From assembly GCA_013288945.1 (NCBI GenBank), contig JABDAZ010000004.1:20800-84799 (forward strand): a stretch of DNA of 64,000 nt. The letters run 5' to 3'. The stretch's first letter is position 1, and every line of letters begins with the position of its first letter. Positions 31,319 to 42,243 of the stretch are shown here, one piece after another. A program made the translations under genes and the position numbers. Source of the stretch: Bacteroidota bacterium (GTDB taxonomy: Bacteria > Bacteroidota > Bacteroidia > Chitinophagales > Chitinophagaceae). Below the pieces are notes generated by a model. That model saw only the letters and a list, made by a program, of their open reading frames with translations, was not told the origin of the DNA and did no database searches.

Positions 31319-33319
31319 TCAATTCTTTTTTTTATTTGTTAATAAAAGATATTTCGCAGTTTCATAAATGCCGTCGGTTAATTGTTGCAATTCTTTTTCC
31401 TTTGCGCCATTTTTTATGCTGTCAGCAACCGGATTATTATTAATGATGGAAACAATTTCTTCATTGCCTGTTTTGGTTTGCTTGCGATAAAAATATCCGT
31501 CTTTAATCAAACCAATATAATATTGATCGGGATTGTAAATAAATGAAAATTCTTTATCAGCATATTTTGCGGAATCTAAAACATCTCTTCCAAGTGTTGA
31601 ATTTTTATATGAAATATTACACAAGCCTGCAAGCGTTGGCAACACGTCTACCTGCGAACACAGGCTGGTTATGCGTTTCGGCGAAATTAATTTTGGCGAA
31701 TAGATTAATAACGGCACATGTTCCATCGTTAATCTTTGATCTGTCCAGGCTTTTGGAAACATATTTTGTGCATCACCAAAAATTCCATGATCGCCAACAA
31801 ATAAAAAAATCGTGTTATTAAAATAGGGTTGTTGTTTCGCTGCTTCAATAAATTTTTCATAACCAAAATCTGTATAACGAAAGGCATTCATTTCATCGTT
31901 CGTCATAAAACCATACTTCGTTAATGAATCCTGCGGCAAATTAATTTTATGAAATGCATTCAAATCTTCCTGCGGAATTGAATATGGCCGATGGTTATCT
32001 GCAGTTTGTATTACAGCAAAAAAAGGTTTGTCTTGCTTTGCCAAAACTTTGTTTGCTTCTAAAAATAAATTTTTATCACTCACGCCCCACACATCAATTT
32101 TTGGCGCATCATAATCCTGCTGCTCATACAAATGCAAATCTTTAATGTTGTTTGTCAGCAACCCGCGAACGTTGGCCCAGCTTGTACTTCCGCCGATGAA
32201 ATAAAATTTATTATAGTTTGTAAAATCATTAATAATCGTATGCTGATCGACCGCCAAAGGATTTCTACTTGAAGTTGTTGTTGAAATTTCAACATCTGGC
32301 GTTCCTGTAATCACGGCCCATACTCCTCGCGCAGTTCCATAACTTGGCGTGAAACAATGATCGAAAAAAATTCCATTATCACACATCGTTTTAAAATACG
32401 GCGTTGTGTTTAATGGGTTTCCCCAAATCGAACTTTTATATGCACTGAAAGATTCACAAATTACAACAACAATATTTGGCGTTGTTGTTATCGCGCCGCT
32501 GCGCGGAGAAATATTTCTTTCTGTATTTATTTTACCTGAATCATTTTGTGTGAAACCATAATAAGGCGCGAGCAACGGAAAGGCTTTTTTAACTTTCGCT
32601 TCATCATAACTGCTGTGCAAAAATTTTAAACTACTTATAAAAGATTGAAAAGGGTTTAAAGAAATATTTGCTTTGTAATCATCACCCAAAGAAAATGCAT
32701 CGCTCCATCTTAATGGGAATTGCCCGGCTCTTCCGAAAATTGCTAAAGCAAATAATAAGAAGAAAATAATAAACCACGTGATGCGGTTTTTTTTTGCAAT
32801 TATTGCAGTTGAGTTTTGAATTTTTTTATATGATCTTTTTATTAATAAACGAATGAGCCATGTGCCAACGATTAATAAAATTATGATGCGGATGACAGGA
32901 TATGTTTGCCAAACCATGCGCGCAGAAATTGCCGCGTCCATTAAATAATTCAACACGCTTGCATTTAATCGTTGCGTTAAATAACTATAATGCGCAAAAT
33001 CTACAGCATAAAAAAATACGAGTAAAAAAGCAGCAAGTGTTATTAAAAAAAAAGCAATGCCTTTTCCAATTTTTGTTTGAAATGGATTTAATGCAGGGAA
33101 ACTTCCTAGTATCATTAATAGTAATGCGAGTATGCAAACATCTCGCAAATCATATCGCAAGCCGAGAACGAAAGCTGGCAGCACGTTTGAGAAATGATTT
33201 CCTTGTTTTCCGAAGGCGAAATACAAACCCAAACGAAGCAATGTCATTATCAACAAAAAAATAATACTGGTTGAAAAAATCCAACGGATCAATTTAGGTA
33301 TCTTTAACGCTGATATCAT
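31319..33319 (-). CDS. LTA synthase/sulfatase-family membrane protein
   Basis: 666 aa; N-terminal TM helices, NIVVVICESFSAYKSSIWG, FFDHCFTPSYGTARGVWAVITG, FLFVGDHGIFGD. Confidence 0.88.
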   Translation of the reverse strand: MISALKIPKLIRWIFSTSIIFLLIMTLLRLGLYFAFGKQGNHFSNVLPAFVLGLRYDLRDVCILALLLMILGSFPALNPFQTKIGKGIAFFLITLAAFLLVFFYAVDFAHYSYLTQRLNASVLNYLMDAAISARMVWQTYPVIRIIILLIVGTWLIRLLIKRSYKKIQNSTAIIAKKNRITWFIIFFLLFALAIFGRAGQFPLRWSDAFSLGDDYKANISLNPFQSFISSLKFLHSSYDEAKVKKAFPLLAPYYGFTQNDSGKINTERNISPRSGAITTTPNIVVVICESFSAYKSSIWGNPLNTTPYFKTMCDNGIFFDHCFTPSYGTARGVWAVITGTPDVEISTTTSSRNPLAVDQHTIINDFTNYNKFYFIGGSTSWANVRGLLTNNIKDLHLYEQQDYDAPKIDVWGVSDKNLFLEANKVLAKQDKPFFAVIQTADNHRPYSIPQEDLNAFHKINLPQDSLTKYGFMTNDEMNAFRYTDFGYEKFIEAAKQQPYFNNTIFLFVGDHGIFGDAQNMFPKAWTDQRLTMEHVPLLIYSPKLISPKRITSLCSQVDVLPTLAGLCNISYKNSTLGRDVLDSAKYADKEFSFIYNPDQYYIGLIKDGYFYRKQTKTGNEEIVSIINNNPVADSIKNGAKEKELQQLTDGIYETAKYLLLTNKKKN

Positions 33320-33352
33320 AGCTTTTAAAATTGGTGATAAAATTATAGCAAT

Positions 33353-33360
33353 TATTTTTG
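33353..33360 (+). promoter_or_regulatory. Bacteroidota -7 box TATTTTTG with TTG 19 nt upstream
   Basis: TTG 33331-33333, 19-nt spacer, TATTTTTG; 5 nt before ATG 33366. Confidence 0.45.
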
Positions 33361-33365
33361 TAACA

Positions 33366-33974
33366 ATGATTTTACTCGACGCGCCAGCGCATTTAAGTTT
33401 TTTACAACATCTTCTTCATTTCGATTATTGGCTATTTCATAAAATAAACCAGCAATGGACAAATGGTTTGTTAGATACATTTTTGCCATTGGTTCGCGAA
33501 GGAGAAATATGGGCGCCATTTTATTTATTCCTTCTTTTTTATGCAACACTCAACTTCGGAAAAAGAGGCTGGTGGTGGTCTGGCGCAGTTATTATGACGG
33601 CAATCATCAGCGATTTGGTAAGCAGTGGTTATATAAAAAATACCATCATCAGGTTGCGCCCATGCCATGAACCATTAATGGCAGATACCGTGCGTTTGTT
33701 GGTTCCTTATTGTCCGGGGAGCAGCAGTTTTACATCATCGCATGCATGCAACCATTTTGCATTGGCTACATTTATTTTTCTTACCTTAAAAAATGTAAGT
33801 AAATGGTGGCGTTTAATATTTTTGTGGGCGGCTATAATTTGTTATGCGCAGGTTTATGTTGGCGTTCATTACCCGCTTGATATTTTGGGTGGCACCATTG
33901 TTGGTTGTTTTATTGGTTATATAATGAGTATTTTTTTTAATAAACAAATCGGATTGATTAGCTTACAACATTAG
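33366..33974 (+). CDS. PAP2-family phosphatase
   Basis: 202 aa; IIRLRPCHEP, CPGSSSFTSSHACNHFALATF, VYVGVHYPLDILGG. Confidence 0.9.
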   Translation: MILLDAPAHLSFLQHLLHFDYWLFHKINQQWTNGLLDTFLPLVREGEIWAPFYLFLLFYATLNFGKRGWWWSGAVIMTAIISDLVSSGYIKNTIIRLRPCHEPLMADTVRLLVPYCPGSSSFTSSHACNHFALATFIFLTLKNVSKWWRLIFLWAAIICYAQVYVGVHYPLDILGGTIVGCFIGYIMSIFFNKQIGLISLQH

Positions 33975-33983
33975 CATACATAA

Positions 33984-35291
33984 ATGATTGAATTTTTAAT
34001 TTTACTGTTACTGATTTTTTTGAACGGCTTATTTGTAATGACCGAAATCGCACTGGTTTCCGTGCGAAAAACGCGGTTGGAAAGCATGGCCGAAAAAGGC
34101 GACACGCGCGCAAAAGCAGCATTAAAACTGGCAGAAGATCCTGATTTATTTTTACCCGTTGCGCAACTCGGAATTACATTGGTTGCGATATTAACCGGTT
34201 ATTATTCGGGCGAAAAATTTAGCGGTTATTTAAAACCATGGATTGAAAAAATTGAAATTGCCAGGCCGTATGCTGCAAGCATTTCAACAGTATTAATCGT
34301 AATTTTTGTAACTTTTTTATCCATCATTTTTGGGGAATTAATTCCAAAAAGAATTGGGCTGAACCGTGCAGAAACAATTTCGCGCATTGCAGCAAGGCCG
34401 ATGAAATTCCTTGCAAAAATTGGCTATCCGATCGTATCCTTATTAAATTTTACAAGCAATTTATTTTTTAAAATATTTCCTGTAAAAGCTTCTGCAGAAA
34501 GCAATGTGACGGAAGACGAAATAAAAGCAATCATTAATGAAGGCACGGAACAGGGAACAATTGAAGAAGCAGAACAGGAAATTATTGAACGCGTTTTTCA
34601 TTTGGGCGACAGGAATATAACTTCATTAATGACGCACAGAAGTGATATTATCTGGTTCGATCAAAATGAAAATGAAGAAATTATTAAAGAAAAAATTATT
34701 AAAGAACCGCATTCAGTTTACCCAATTTGCGATGGCGAAATTGATAATATAAAAGGCGTTGTTTCTATTAAAGATTTATACGTTTCTGATGATACGGTTT
34801 TGTTTAAAGAATTGATGACACCTGCATTATTTGTTCCGGAAAATAATAGTGCTTATAAAATTTTAGAAACTTTCAAAGCTCAAAAAATACATTGCTGTTT
34901 TATTGTTGATGAATATGGAAGTTTGTTGGGCATGATAACTTTCAATGATATTCTCCAGGCAATTGTTGGTGAAATTCCACAACCCGACGTTCAGGATTAT
35001 GAAATTAAAGAACGTGAAGACGGAACTTTTTTGGTGGATGCACAAATTCCGTTTTATGATTTTCTTACGCACTTTGATAAAGCCGATTGGATGAATGAAG
35101 GCGCGCATGAATTTGATACGCTGGCTGGTTTTATCTTACATCAACTCGAACACATTCCCGAAACCGGTGAAACATTTAGCTGGAAAGATTTTAAGTTTGA
35201 AGTAATTGACATGGATGCACAACGCATCGATAAAGTGCTTGTAACACTTATTAATAAAGAATTGGAACCTGATGTTGATGGAGATGCGTAA
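33984..35291 (+). CDS. CNNM/CorC-family (hemolysin-like) CBS-domain membrane protein
   Basis: 435 aa; DUF21 TM domain, CBS pair, C-terminal CorC_HlyC domain. Confidence 0.9.
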   Translation: MIEFLILLLLIFLNGLFVMTEIALVSVRKTRLESMAEKGDTRAKAALKLAEDPDLFLPVAQLGITLVAILTGYYSGEKFSGYLKPWIEKIEIARPYAASISTVLIVIFVTFLSIIFGELIPKRIGLNRAETISRIAARPMKFLAKIGYPIVSLLNFTSNLFFKIFPVKASAESNVTEDEIKAIINEGTEQGTIEEAEQEIIERVFHLGDRNITSLMTHRSDIIWFDQNENEEIIKEKIIKEPHSVYPICDGEIDNIKGVVSIKDLYVSDDTVLFKELMTPALFVPENNSAYKILETFKAQKIHCCFIVDEYGSLLGMITFNDILQAIVGEIPQPDVQDYEIKEREDGTFLVDAQIPFYDFLTHFDKADWMNEGAHEFDTLAGFILHQLEHIPETGETFSWKDFKFEVIDMDAQRIDKVLVTLINKELEPDVDGDA

Positions 35292-35301
35292 GAAAATGTC
35301 T

Positions 35302-36567
35302 TTAATTTTTCCTGTTAAAAACATTAAACCAGGTATTCAACACAAAAAGAACAAGGAATAAAAATCCTGGAACAACGGCGTAAGATGGAGATATAAAGGC
35401 TGTTAAAATTGTTATCAGCGCTAGCGAAACTAATATTAATGAGATTTTATTTTTAATGCCATGCAGTTTCCAACTTAGCGGAAACTCAAGCTGGCCAAGC
35501 GGTACAGCCATTCCTAAAAATGCGATTCCGGAAATTAATAATGATTGATAAATGTGATAACGCGAAAAGATAAATCCAAAAGTCAATAGTAAGATCCCAA
35601 AACCAATTGATGAAACAGTTGTGATTGCAGACCATTTTTCTGAATTGTTTAATGCATATTTTCCATCTTTATAAAACAATAAAAAGAAATTTGCCAGCGG
35701 ATTAATAATCCATGTGGTGATTACAAATAAAAAATATAATCCAATAATAATTCCGCCCAAAATCATGGTTGTATTATTTGATGCAAGTGCGGAAGCTAAA
35801 ATGCGCACAACAACAAAAATCATTACCGGAAAAAAACGTGTGGTTCTTTTCCCTTTGTTATTAATCCAAAAACTATATTGAAGAATCCATCTGTATGGTG
35901 GAATTTTTGATTTCAATGCTTCCTTCAAACCTTCGCGCCCACTTTCACTTGTTGGATTGATGCGCAAGGCTTCGCGAAAATGTGTTGCTGCATCTTTGTG
36001 TTTTCCTTTCTCTAAATAATTCCATCCAACTGTTGCATGCGTGGCTTCGTTTTCAGGATCTTTTGCCAATGCATTTTGCATCGTTTCTATTGCAGCATCA
36101 GTTTGTTTTAATTTATTCAATGCAATTGATCGCGCATTTAAACAATTTATATTTTCTGCATCCAGCGCCAGCCCTTCATTTGCTTTTAATAATGCAGTTT
36201 GAAAATCTTTTTCCGCAATGTAAACATGCGATAACATGCCATAATACTCCGGCGTATATGGATTCATGCTGACTGCTTTATTAATGTTATTAATAGCAGC
36301 AGCGTGATTATTTTTTCTGTAATAACCAAAGCCAAGCAAATAAAAATAATAACTGTTTTCAGGATCAATTCTTATTGCCTGTAAAATGGTTTCGATGCCT
36401 TTATCAAAATCTTTTTTCTTAAAATAACAACGCGCGTAGATAGATAATGCATGATCGTTTTCTGGTTCTTGTTGCAAAAAAGTTTTTAATTCTTTTATTG
36501 CATCATTCACACGGCCTTGCTCAAGTAATAATGTTGCCCTTTCTATTTGTACGGAATTGCTGAACAC
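35302..36567 (-). CDS. TPR-repeat integral membrane protein
   Basis: 421 aa; N-terminal TPRs and C-terminal TM helices. Confidence 0.8.
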   Translation of the reverse strand: MFSNSVQIERATLLLEQGRVNDAIKELKTFLQQEPENDHALSIYARCYFKKKDFDKGIETILQAIRIDPENSYYFYLLGFGYYRKNNHAAAINNINKAVSMNPYTPEYYGMLSHVYIAEKDFQTALLKANEGLALDAENINCLNARSIALNKLKQTDAAIETMQNALAKDPENEATHATVGWNYLEKGKHKDAATHFREALRINPTSESGREGLKEALKSKIPPYRWILQYSFWINNKGKRTTRFFPVMIFVVVRILASALASNNTTMILGGIIIGLYFLFVITTWIINPLANFFLLFYKDGKYALNNSEKWSAITTVSSIGFGILLLTFGFIFSRYHIYQSLLISGIAFLGMAVPLGQLEFPLSWKLHGIKNKISLILVSLALITILTAFISPSYAVVPGFLFLVLFVLNTWFNVFNRKN

Positions 36568-37880
36568 TAACGTTTCATTTTTAAATACTTCAAAATATCA
36601 TCGTACAAACCAGATTCATTGGCATACAAAGCATAGTTGCGCGCGGAAGCAAACCACTCTGAAGTTGTGGACCGGTGCTGCTTTGCGGCGTTTAGTAAAT
36701 CTTTTGTATTAATAGGTTGAATAGATCCAGCCTTCATTGAATCACGCAATTTTTCTTCTGTTGCAATATCAATCACCGCTTTAATATCTGCGCCGGAATA
36801 TTCAGGAGTTGCTGCTGCAATTTTTTTTATATCAATTTCACCAACAGGTTTTTGAAGCAATTGCGATTTAATAATTTCCTGTCGTGCAACATCATCAGGT
36901 GGTTCAACAAAAACAATTCTATCAAACCTTCCCGGCCTTCTGAAAGCCGCATCAACACTCCATGGCGCGTTGGTGGCGGCAAGTATTAATACACCATCAT
37001 TATTGGATTCTGCGCCGTCAAGCTCTGCTAAAAATTGATTAATAACATGGCGCATGGCAGATTGTTTTACTTCGCTTCTGCTTGCGCCCATTGCATCTAC
37101 TTCATCAAAAAATAAAACGCACGGCGTGTTTCTTCTTGCAAGTTCAAAAATTTCGTGCAGGTTTTTTTCGCTGTTGCCAATCCACATATCTAAAATATCG
37201 TGCAGTCCGATATTAATAAACTTCGCATTTATTTCTCCGGCTGTTGCTTTCGCAATAAAAGTTTTTCCGCAACCCGGCGGGCCGTATAATAAAATGCCGC
37301 CGCCAATTTTTTTGCCGAAGGCTTTATATAAATCAGGATTTGTAAGTGGCTGAATTATTTTTATGGAAATTTCTTCTTTTACTTTTTGCATGCCGCCAAC
37401 ATCGCTGAATTTTATTGTTGGTTTTTCCATAAACCACGCGTTGTCGTCATTTAAAAATTCTTCTTCATTAAAACTTTCATTCATCGATGGCATGCGCAAT
37501 TGTGCATCAATTTCATCATCTTTAAAACCGGGTTGCATCACAATCAATTTCTGATATTCTTCAATCGCCTGCGGCATCGAATTTTCTTTTATTAATGATT
37601 TCACCAACCGAATACGATCTTCTGTTTTTAAATTATTTTGTAACTGTTCGTAAATAACAATTGCTGTAGAAAATTTTTGCTGGTTGAAATAACATTCCGC
37701 TAACCCAAGCTGGGCGGGGATATTGCCGTATTGTTGTTTCAGCACTTCGCCAAATTGCGTGGCAGCTTCATCGAACATTTTTTCTTGCAACATCATTGAT
37801 GCAACCTGCAAACGCAATGGAATATTTGTTGAAGACAATGCAAGCGCGTCCAGTAAATTATTAATAATATCTTTTTGCAT
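36567..37880 (-). CDS. TPR-AAA+ ATPase (CDC48/spastin-like)
   Basis: 437 aa; TPRs then GGGILLYGPPGCGKTFIAKATAGE, VLFFDEVDAMG, AATNAPWSVDAAFRRPGRFDRIVFV. Overlaps neighbouring gene by 1 nt. Confidence 0.88.
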   Translation of the reverse strand: MQKDIINNLLDALALSSTNIPLRLQVASMMLQEKMFDEAATQFGEVLKQQYGNIPAQLGLAECYFNQQKFSTAIVIYEQLQNNLKTEDRIRLVKSLIKENSMPQAIEEYQKLIVMQPGFKDDEIDAQLRMPSMNESFNEEEFLNDDNAWFMEKPTIKFSDVGGMQKVKEEISIKIIQPLTNPDLYKAFGKKIGGGILLYGPPGCGKTFIAKATAGEINAKFINIGLHDILDMWIGNSEKNLHEIFELARRNTPCVLFFDEVDAMGASRSEVKQSAMRHVINQFLAELDGAESNNDGVLILAATNAPWSVDAAFRRPGRFDRIVFVEPPDDVARQEIIKSQLLQKPVGEIDIKKIAAATPEYSGADIKAVIDIATEEKLRDSMKAGSIQPINTKDLLNAAKQHRSTTSEWFASARNYALYANESGLYDDILKYLKMKR

Positions 37881-37971
37881 AATTTAAAAATAATACATCA
37901 AATCTGTTTTTCGCAATATAAAATGCTAAATAATAATTTGAAGTTTTGAATTGATTTTATTAATAAATAAA

Positions 37972-38511
37972 TCAGAATTCAAATGAAGCAGCCGTTGCAG
38001 GATAATCGAGCTTTGTACTTTTGCGGTTGCCGGAAACAGTTATATGAATGAGGTTGATCTCATTATTAAAAGATTCGTATAAGAGATTATTAATGATGTC
38101 AACTTTTTTTACCGAAGGCACATTATTAACCTGGAAATAAGTCCACGTTGCTTCTGTTTCTTTTTCTTTTTCGCTGCCAACAAACTGTAATGTAAGCGGC
38201 TTTCCGTCTACTTTAATTTGCAGGTGTTTTACAATATAATCGTTCACCAGTTTATCTGCTGCAACTTTATCTTTTGGCTCAGCTAAATCAACTTTTGTAT
38301 TCAATGTTTTTTCCAATGCGCCTTCAAAATCGTTTGTAAAAATTTTACAACTTACTTCCAGCGTTTTATCTTTTGCGTTGTGATTAATCTCCGTCACCGT
38401 TACGTACAACGGATGTTTCACTATATCTTCTTTTATAAAATTATTTTTCGTTCCATTGTATGAAAAAAGAAATGCATATACCGCGAACCATTTAAATAAA
38501 GATGCTGCCAT
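37972..38511 (-). CDS. DUF6702-like hypothetical protein
   Basis: 179 aa; HPLYVTVTEINHNAKDKTLEVSCKIFTNDFE. Confidence 0.7.
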   Translation of the reverse strand: MAASLFKWFAVYAFLFSYNGTKNNFIKEDIVKHPLYVTVTEINHNAKDKTLEVSCKIFTNDFEGALEKTLNTKVDLAEPKDKVAADKLVNDYIVKHLQIKVDGKPLTLQFVGSEKEKETEATWTYFQVNNVPSVKKVDIINNLLYESFNNEINLIHITVSGNRKSTKLDYPATAASFEF

Positions 38512-38567
38512 TTAACAATTAAATTTTACTGCTGCAAAAGTCTGAATAAATTTGATTAATCTGATTT

Positions 38568-39203
38568 TTGATTTTCAAAATTAACATGCAGGATTTTAAA
38601 CTTTACTTTCAACTTGGCACCGAACATATCCTTACCTGGGAAGCGCTGGATCATATTTTATTTGTAACTGCATTGTGCCTTAGGTATTTAATTAAAGACT
38701 GGAAAAAAGTGGTCATCTTAGTAACTGCATTTACCATCGGCCACTCTGTAACGCTTGCCCTGAGCGCGTTTCAGCTTGTTCACTTTTCTACAAAATGGAT
38801 TGAATTTTTAATTCCAATTACAATTGTTGCAACGGCTATTAATAATTTAATTCAAAAAAATGCAGACGTTAACCAGCCAACAAAACTTCCTTTAATATAT
38901 TTTTTCGCATTATTTTTTGGGTTGATTCACGGGCTTGCTTACGCGAACACTTTTTTAAGTTTAGAAGGAAGTGAAGGCCTTGTAGCACATTTGCTCGCGT
39001 TTAATGTTGGCATAGAAGTAGCGCAATTATTAGTGGTTGCCATCATACTCACAATTTCATTTATATTCGTACAGCTTTTAAAACTGCCGAAACTTTGGTG
39101 GGTTCGCATTGCATCAATCCTTATCCTCGTTGCATCTGTAAAAATGGCTATTGAAAGATTTCCTGTAAATAAAAAAACAACAAACCAAACTACACAACAA
39201 TGA
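38568..39203 (+). CDS. HupE/UreJ-family membrane protein
   Basis: LGTEHILTWEALDHILFVTALC, TIGHSVTLALSA, FGLIHGLAYAN, AFNVGIEVAQLLVV. Confidence 0.85.
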   Translation: MIFKINMQDFKLYFQLGTEHILTWEALDHILFVTALCLRYLIKDWKKVVILVTAFTIGHSVTLALSAFQLVHFSTKWIEFLIPITIVATAINNLIQKNADVNQPTKLPLIYFFALFFGLIHGLAYANTFLSLEGSEGLVAHLLAFNVGIEVAQLLVVAIILTISFIFVQLLKLPKLWWVRIASILILVASVKMAIERFPVNKKTTNQTTQQ

Positions 39204-41581
39204 GACAATTACTTTTTATCTTTTTGTGTTTTTGTGCAACTACATTAATAGCACAAAATATTCAAAACAATCCCGGTTCCAATCATGGTAATAAGTTTGA
39301 AGCGCTTGGTGCAATTTTGCCAACGCCAAATGAATACCGCACTGCAAGCGGCGCGCCCGGCCCGAAGTACTGGCAGCAGCGTTGCGATTATGATATCAAA
39401 GCGAACCTTGACGAAGACAAACAAATTTTAACCGGAAGCGAAACGATTAAATACTTCAACAACTCGCCGAATGAGTTAACGTATTTGTGGTTGCAGCTGG
39501 ATGAGAATGAACACAACACAAAAAATAATGCGAACTATCAGGATGGTGGAACGATGCAAAAAATTGTAAGTGATCAAACTATTGATCGCATGGATAGAAT
39601 GCAACAGCCAAACGATTATGGTGATAATATTTTAAAGATTACAGATTCATCTGGCAAGGCTTTAAAATACACCATTAATAAAACGATGATGCGTGTTGAA
39701 TTACCAACTGTTTTAAAACCGGGACAAAAATTTGTTTTTAAAATTGACTGGAACTACCATATTTCTGATCGCATGAAATTTGGCGGCCGTGGCGGTTATG
39801 AATATTTTCCGGAAGATGGTAATTATTTATTCACCATCACGCAATGGTACCCGCGCTTGTGCGTGTACAGCGATTTTCAGGGATGGCAAAATAACCAGTT
39901 CACTGGCCGTGGAGAATTTGCATTAACCTTCGGAAATTTTAAAGTTCAAATGACAGTGCCTGCAGACCATGTGATTGGCGCAACAGGCGAATGCCAGAAT
40001 TATAAAGAAGTATTAACGCCAGCGCAATATGCACGCTGGCAGCAGGCGCAAACTTCAAAAGAGCCTGTTGAAATAGTAACGCTTGATGAAGCAAATGCAA
40101 GATTGAAAACAAAAAGCAAAGAAAAGAAAACATGGATTTTTAAAGCTGATAATGTGCGCGACTTTGCATGGGGATCATCACGGAGATTTGTGTGGGATGG
40201 AATGCCAGCTTATGTGGAAGGAAAAAAAGTGATGTGCATGAGTTATTATGGAAAAGAAGCATATCCGGTTTACAGAAAATTTTCTACCAAAGCAGTTGCA
40301 CATACTATTAAAACATATTCTCATTTCACTATTCCTTTTCCTTATCCTGTAGCGCAAAGTGTGGAAGCATCTAACGGAATGGAATACCCGATGATTTGTT
40401 TTAACTATGGCCGCGCAGAAAAAGATGGCAGCTACAGCGAAGCAACAAAATATGGAATGCTTGGTGTGGTGATACATGAGGTTGGCCACAACTTTTTCCC
40501 GATGATTATTAATAGTGATGAAAGACAATGGAGCTGGATGGATGAAGGCTTGAATTCTTTTGTTGAATATCTCACAGAAGAATTATGGGATAATAAATTT
40601 CCTGTTCGTGGCAAAGGGCCGGCTTGGGCAATAACAGATTATATGAAACTGCCGAAGAATGAACTGGAACCCATCATGACGAATTCTGAAAACATTATTG
40701 GCTTTGGGCCGAATGCTTATACAAAACCTGCAACTGGTTTAAATATTTTGCGCGAAACAATTATGGGCCGCGAATTATTTGATTATGCATTTAAAGAATA
40801 CGCGCGCCGCTGGGCTTTTAAACATCCAACGCCTGCAGATTTGTTCCGCACGATGAATGATGCAAGTGCTGAAAACCTCGACTGGTTCTGGCGCGGATGG
40901 TTTTACGGAACTGATGCTTGTGATATTTCTTTGGATAGTGTAAAACATTTTAGTGCAGATTTTGCAAACCCTCCTGCAAAAATTGATACTACGATAATGG
41001 CCAGCATTGCTAAACCAATGATGAGCAAATTTCCTGAAGATGTTTCTAAAGAAAAAAATAAAGCTGACAAGAGCATCACTTTTGCAACTGATGCAGATAC
41101 AACTTTGCGAGATTTTTATTGGAAATATGTGCGTGGAGAAGTTCCTTATGATACAACAAAATATGCCGTGCATAATGTTCAATATGATGAACCATTGGAT
41201 GAAGCAACAAAACAAAAAATTGCCGGAAAACAATTTTATGAATTACAATTTAGCAACAAAGGCGGCCTGGTAATGCCATTAATAATCGAGTGGACTTACA
41301 AAGACAGCACGAAAGAAATAGAAAAAATCCCGGCGCAGGTTTGGCGCAAAAATGAAGGCCACATTACCAAAGTATTTATGAAAGATAAAGAAGTGGCTTC
41401 AATAAGATTGGATCCAAACCGTGAAACTGCGGATATTGATGTAACAAATAACAGTTGGCCGAATGTAGCCGTTGAAAGCAAGTTCCAGGCGTTTAAAGCC
41501 AAACAACAATTGCTCCGCAGCATCCCGCAAAGCAACAACCCAATGCAAAAAGCAATGGAAAAAGACAAGAAAGCGTTTTAA
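39200..41581 (+). CDS. M1-family metallopeptidase
   Basis: 793 aa; signal peptide, NGMEYPM, VVIHEVGHNFFPMIINSDERQWSWMDEGLNSFVEYL (HExxH-x18-E). Confidence 0.9.
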   Translation: MRQLLFIFLCFCATTLIAQNIQNNPGSNHGNKFEALGAILPTPNEYRTASGAPGPKYWQQRCDYDIKANLDEDKQILTGSETIKYFNNSPNELTYLWLQLDENEHNTKNNANYQDGGTMQKIVSDQTIDRMDRMQQPNDYGDNILKITDSSGKALKYTINKTMMRVELPTVLKPGQKFVFKIDWNYHISDRMKFGGRGGYEYFPEDGNYLFTITQWYPRLCVYSDFQGWQNNQFTGRGEFALTFGNFKVQMTVPADHVIGATGECQNYKEVLTPAQYARWQQAQTSKEPVEIVTLDEANARLKTKSKEKKTWIFKADNVRDFAWGSSRRFVWDGMPAYVEGKKVMCMSYYGKEAYPVYRKFSTKAVAHTIKTYSHFTIPFPYPVAQSVEASNGMEYPMICFNYGRAEKDGSYSEATKYGMLGVVIHEVGHNFFPMIINSDERQWSWMDEGLNSFVEYLTEELWDNKFPVRGKGPAWAITDYMKLPKNELEPIMTNSENIIGFGPNAYTKPATGLNILRETIMGRELFDYAFKEYARRWAFKHPTPADLFRTMNDASAENLDWFWRGWFYGTDACDISLDSVKHFSADFANPPAKIDTTIMASIAKPMMSKFPEDVSKEKNKADKSITFATDADTTLRDFYWKYVRGEVPYDTTKYAVHNVQYDEPLDEATKQKIAGKQFYELQFSNKGGLVMPLIIEWTYKDSTKEIEKIPAQVWRKNEGHITKVFMKDKEVASIRLDPNRETADIDVTNNSWPNVAVESKFQAFKAKQQLLRSIPQSNNPMQKAMEKDKKAF

Positions 41582-41603
41582 TAAAATATATTTTCTTATT
41601 AAT

Positions 41604-41635
41604 AAAAATGCCACGGATTTAATCGTGGCATTTTT
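41604..41635. terminator. Bidirectional hairpin terminator
   Basis: aaaaatgccacg-gatttaat-cgtggcattttt. Confidence 0.85.
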
Positions 41636-41674
41636 GTTATAATTTATTCTTATGACGTTAACGACAAATAAAAT

Positions 41675-42034
41675 TTAAACAATAAATTCTTCTGAAATTA
41701 TTTTTCCATCTTTTATTTTATACAAACAGATTTCTGACATTGTTGATCTGCCGCGTCCTTTCATCGTTACATCCATACTCATAGTAAGTGCAAATGAGTT
41801 TGGCGCAATTATCGGATCAGAAACTTCCATGCCGTGATATTCTTCAACCATACTATTCCATAAAGCTGACTTTTCTTTAATTGCCTTCAAACCTTTTACT
41901 TCTTTTTCAAAACCCATTCCTGCATAAGGTTCAATGCTTAATGCATCATCTGCATACAATTCTTTTTGTGCGGTTTCAAAATCGCCTTTTTTGCAAAGTT
42001 CAACAAGCCGGTGTGCAATTTCTTTAGTTGTCAT
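41675..42034 (-). CDS. SnoaL/NTF2-like small protein
   Basis: 119 aa; LVELCKKGDFETAQKELYADDALSIEP. Confidence 0.75.
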   Translation of the reverse strand: MTTKEIAHRLVELCKKGDFETAQKELYADDALSIEPYAGMGFEKEVKGLKAIKEKSALWNSMVEEYHGMEVSDPIIAPNSFALTMSMDVTMKGRGRSTMSEICLYKIKDGKIISEEFIV

Positions 42035-42243
42035 AACAAAATATTTTGGATGAATGAAAATTTTTGATAAACCGGTTTATTAACAACAAAATAAATACCA
42101 ATAATAACTGTTTATGAATACGCAAAAAAGGTTTCTTGAAAAAGTAATCAATAAAAAAATAGAAAATTGATTTAATTATTTTTTATTCAATAAAAACCTG
42201 CGCAATTTTTAATTCATTAAGCTGCGCCGCTTATCTTATTAAT

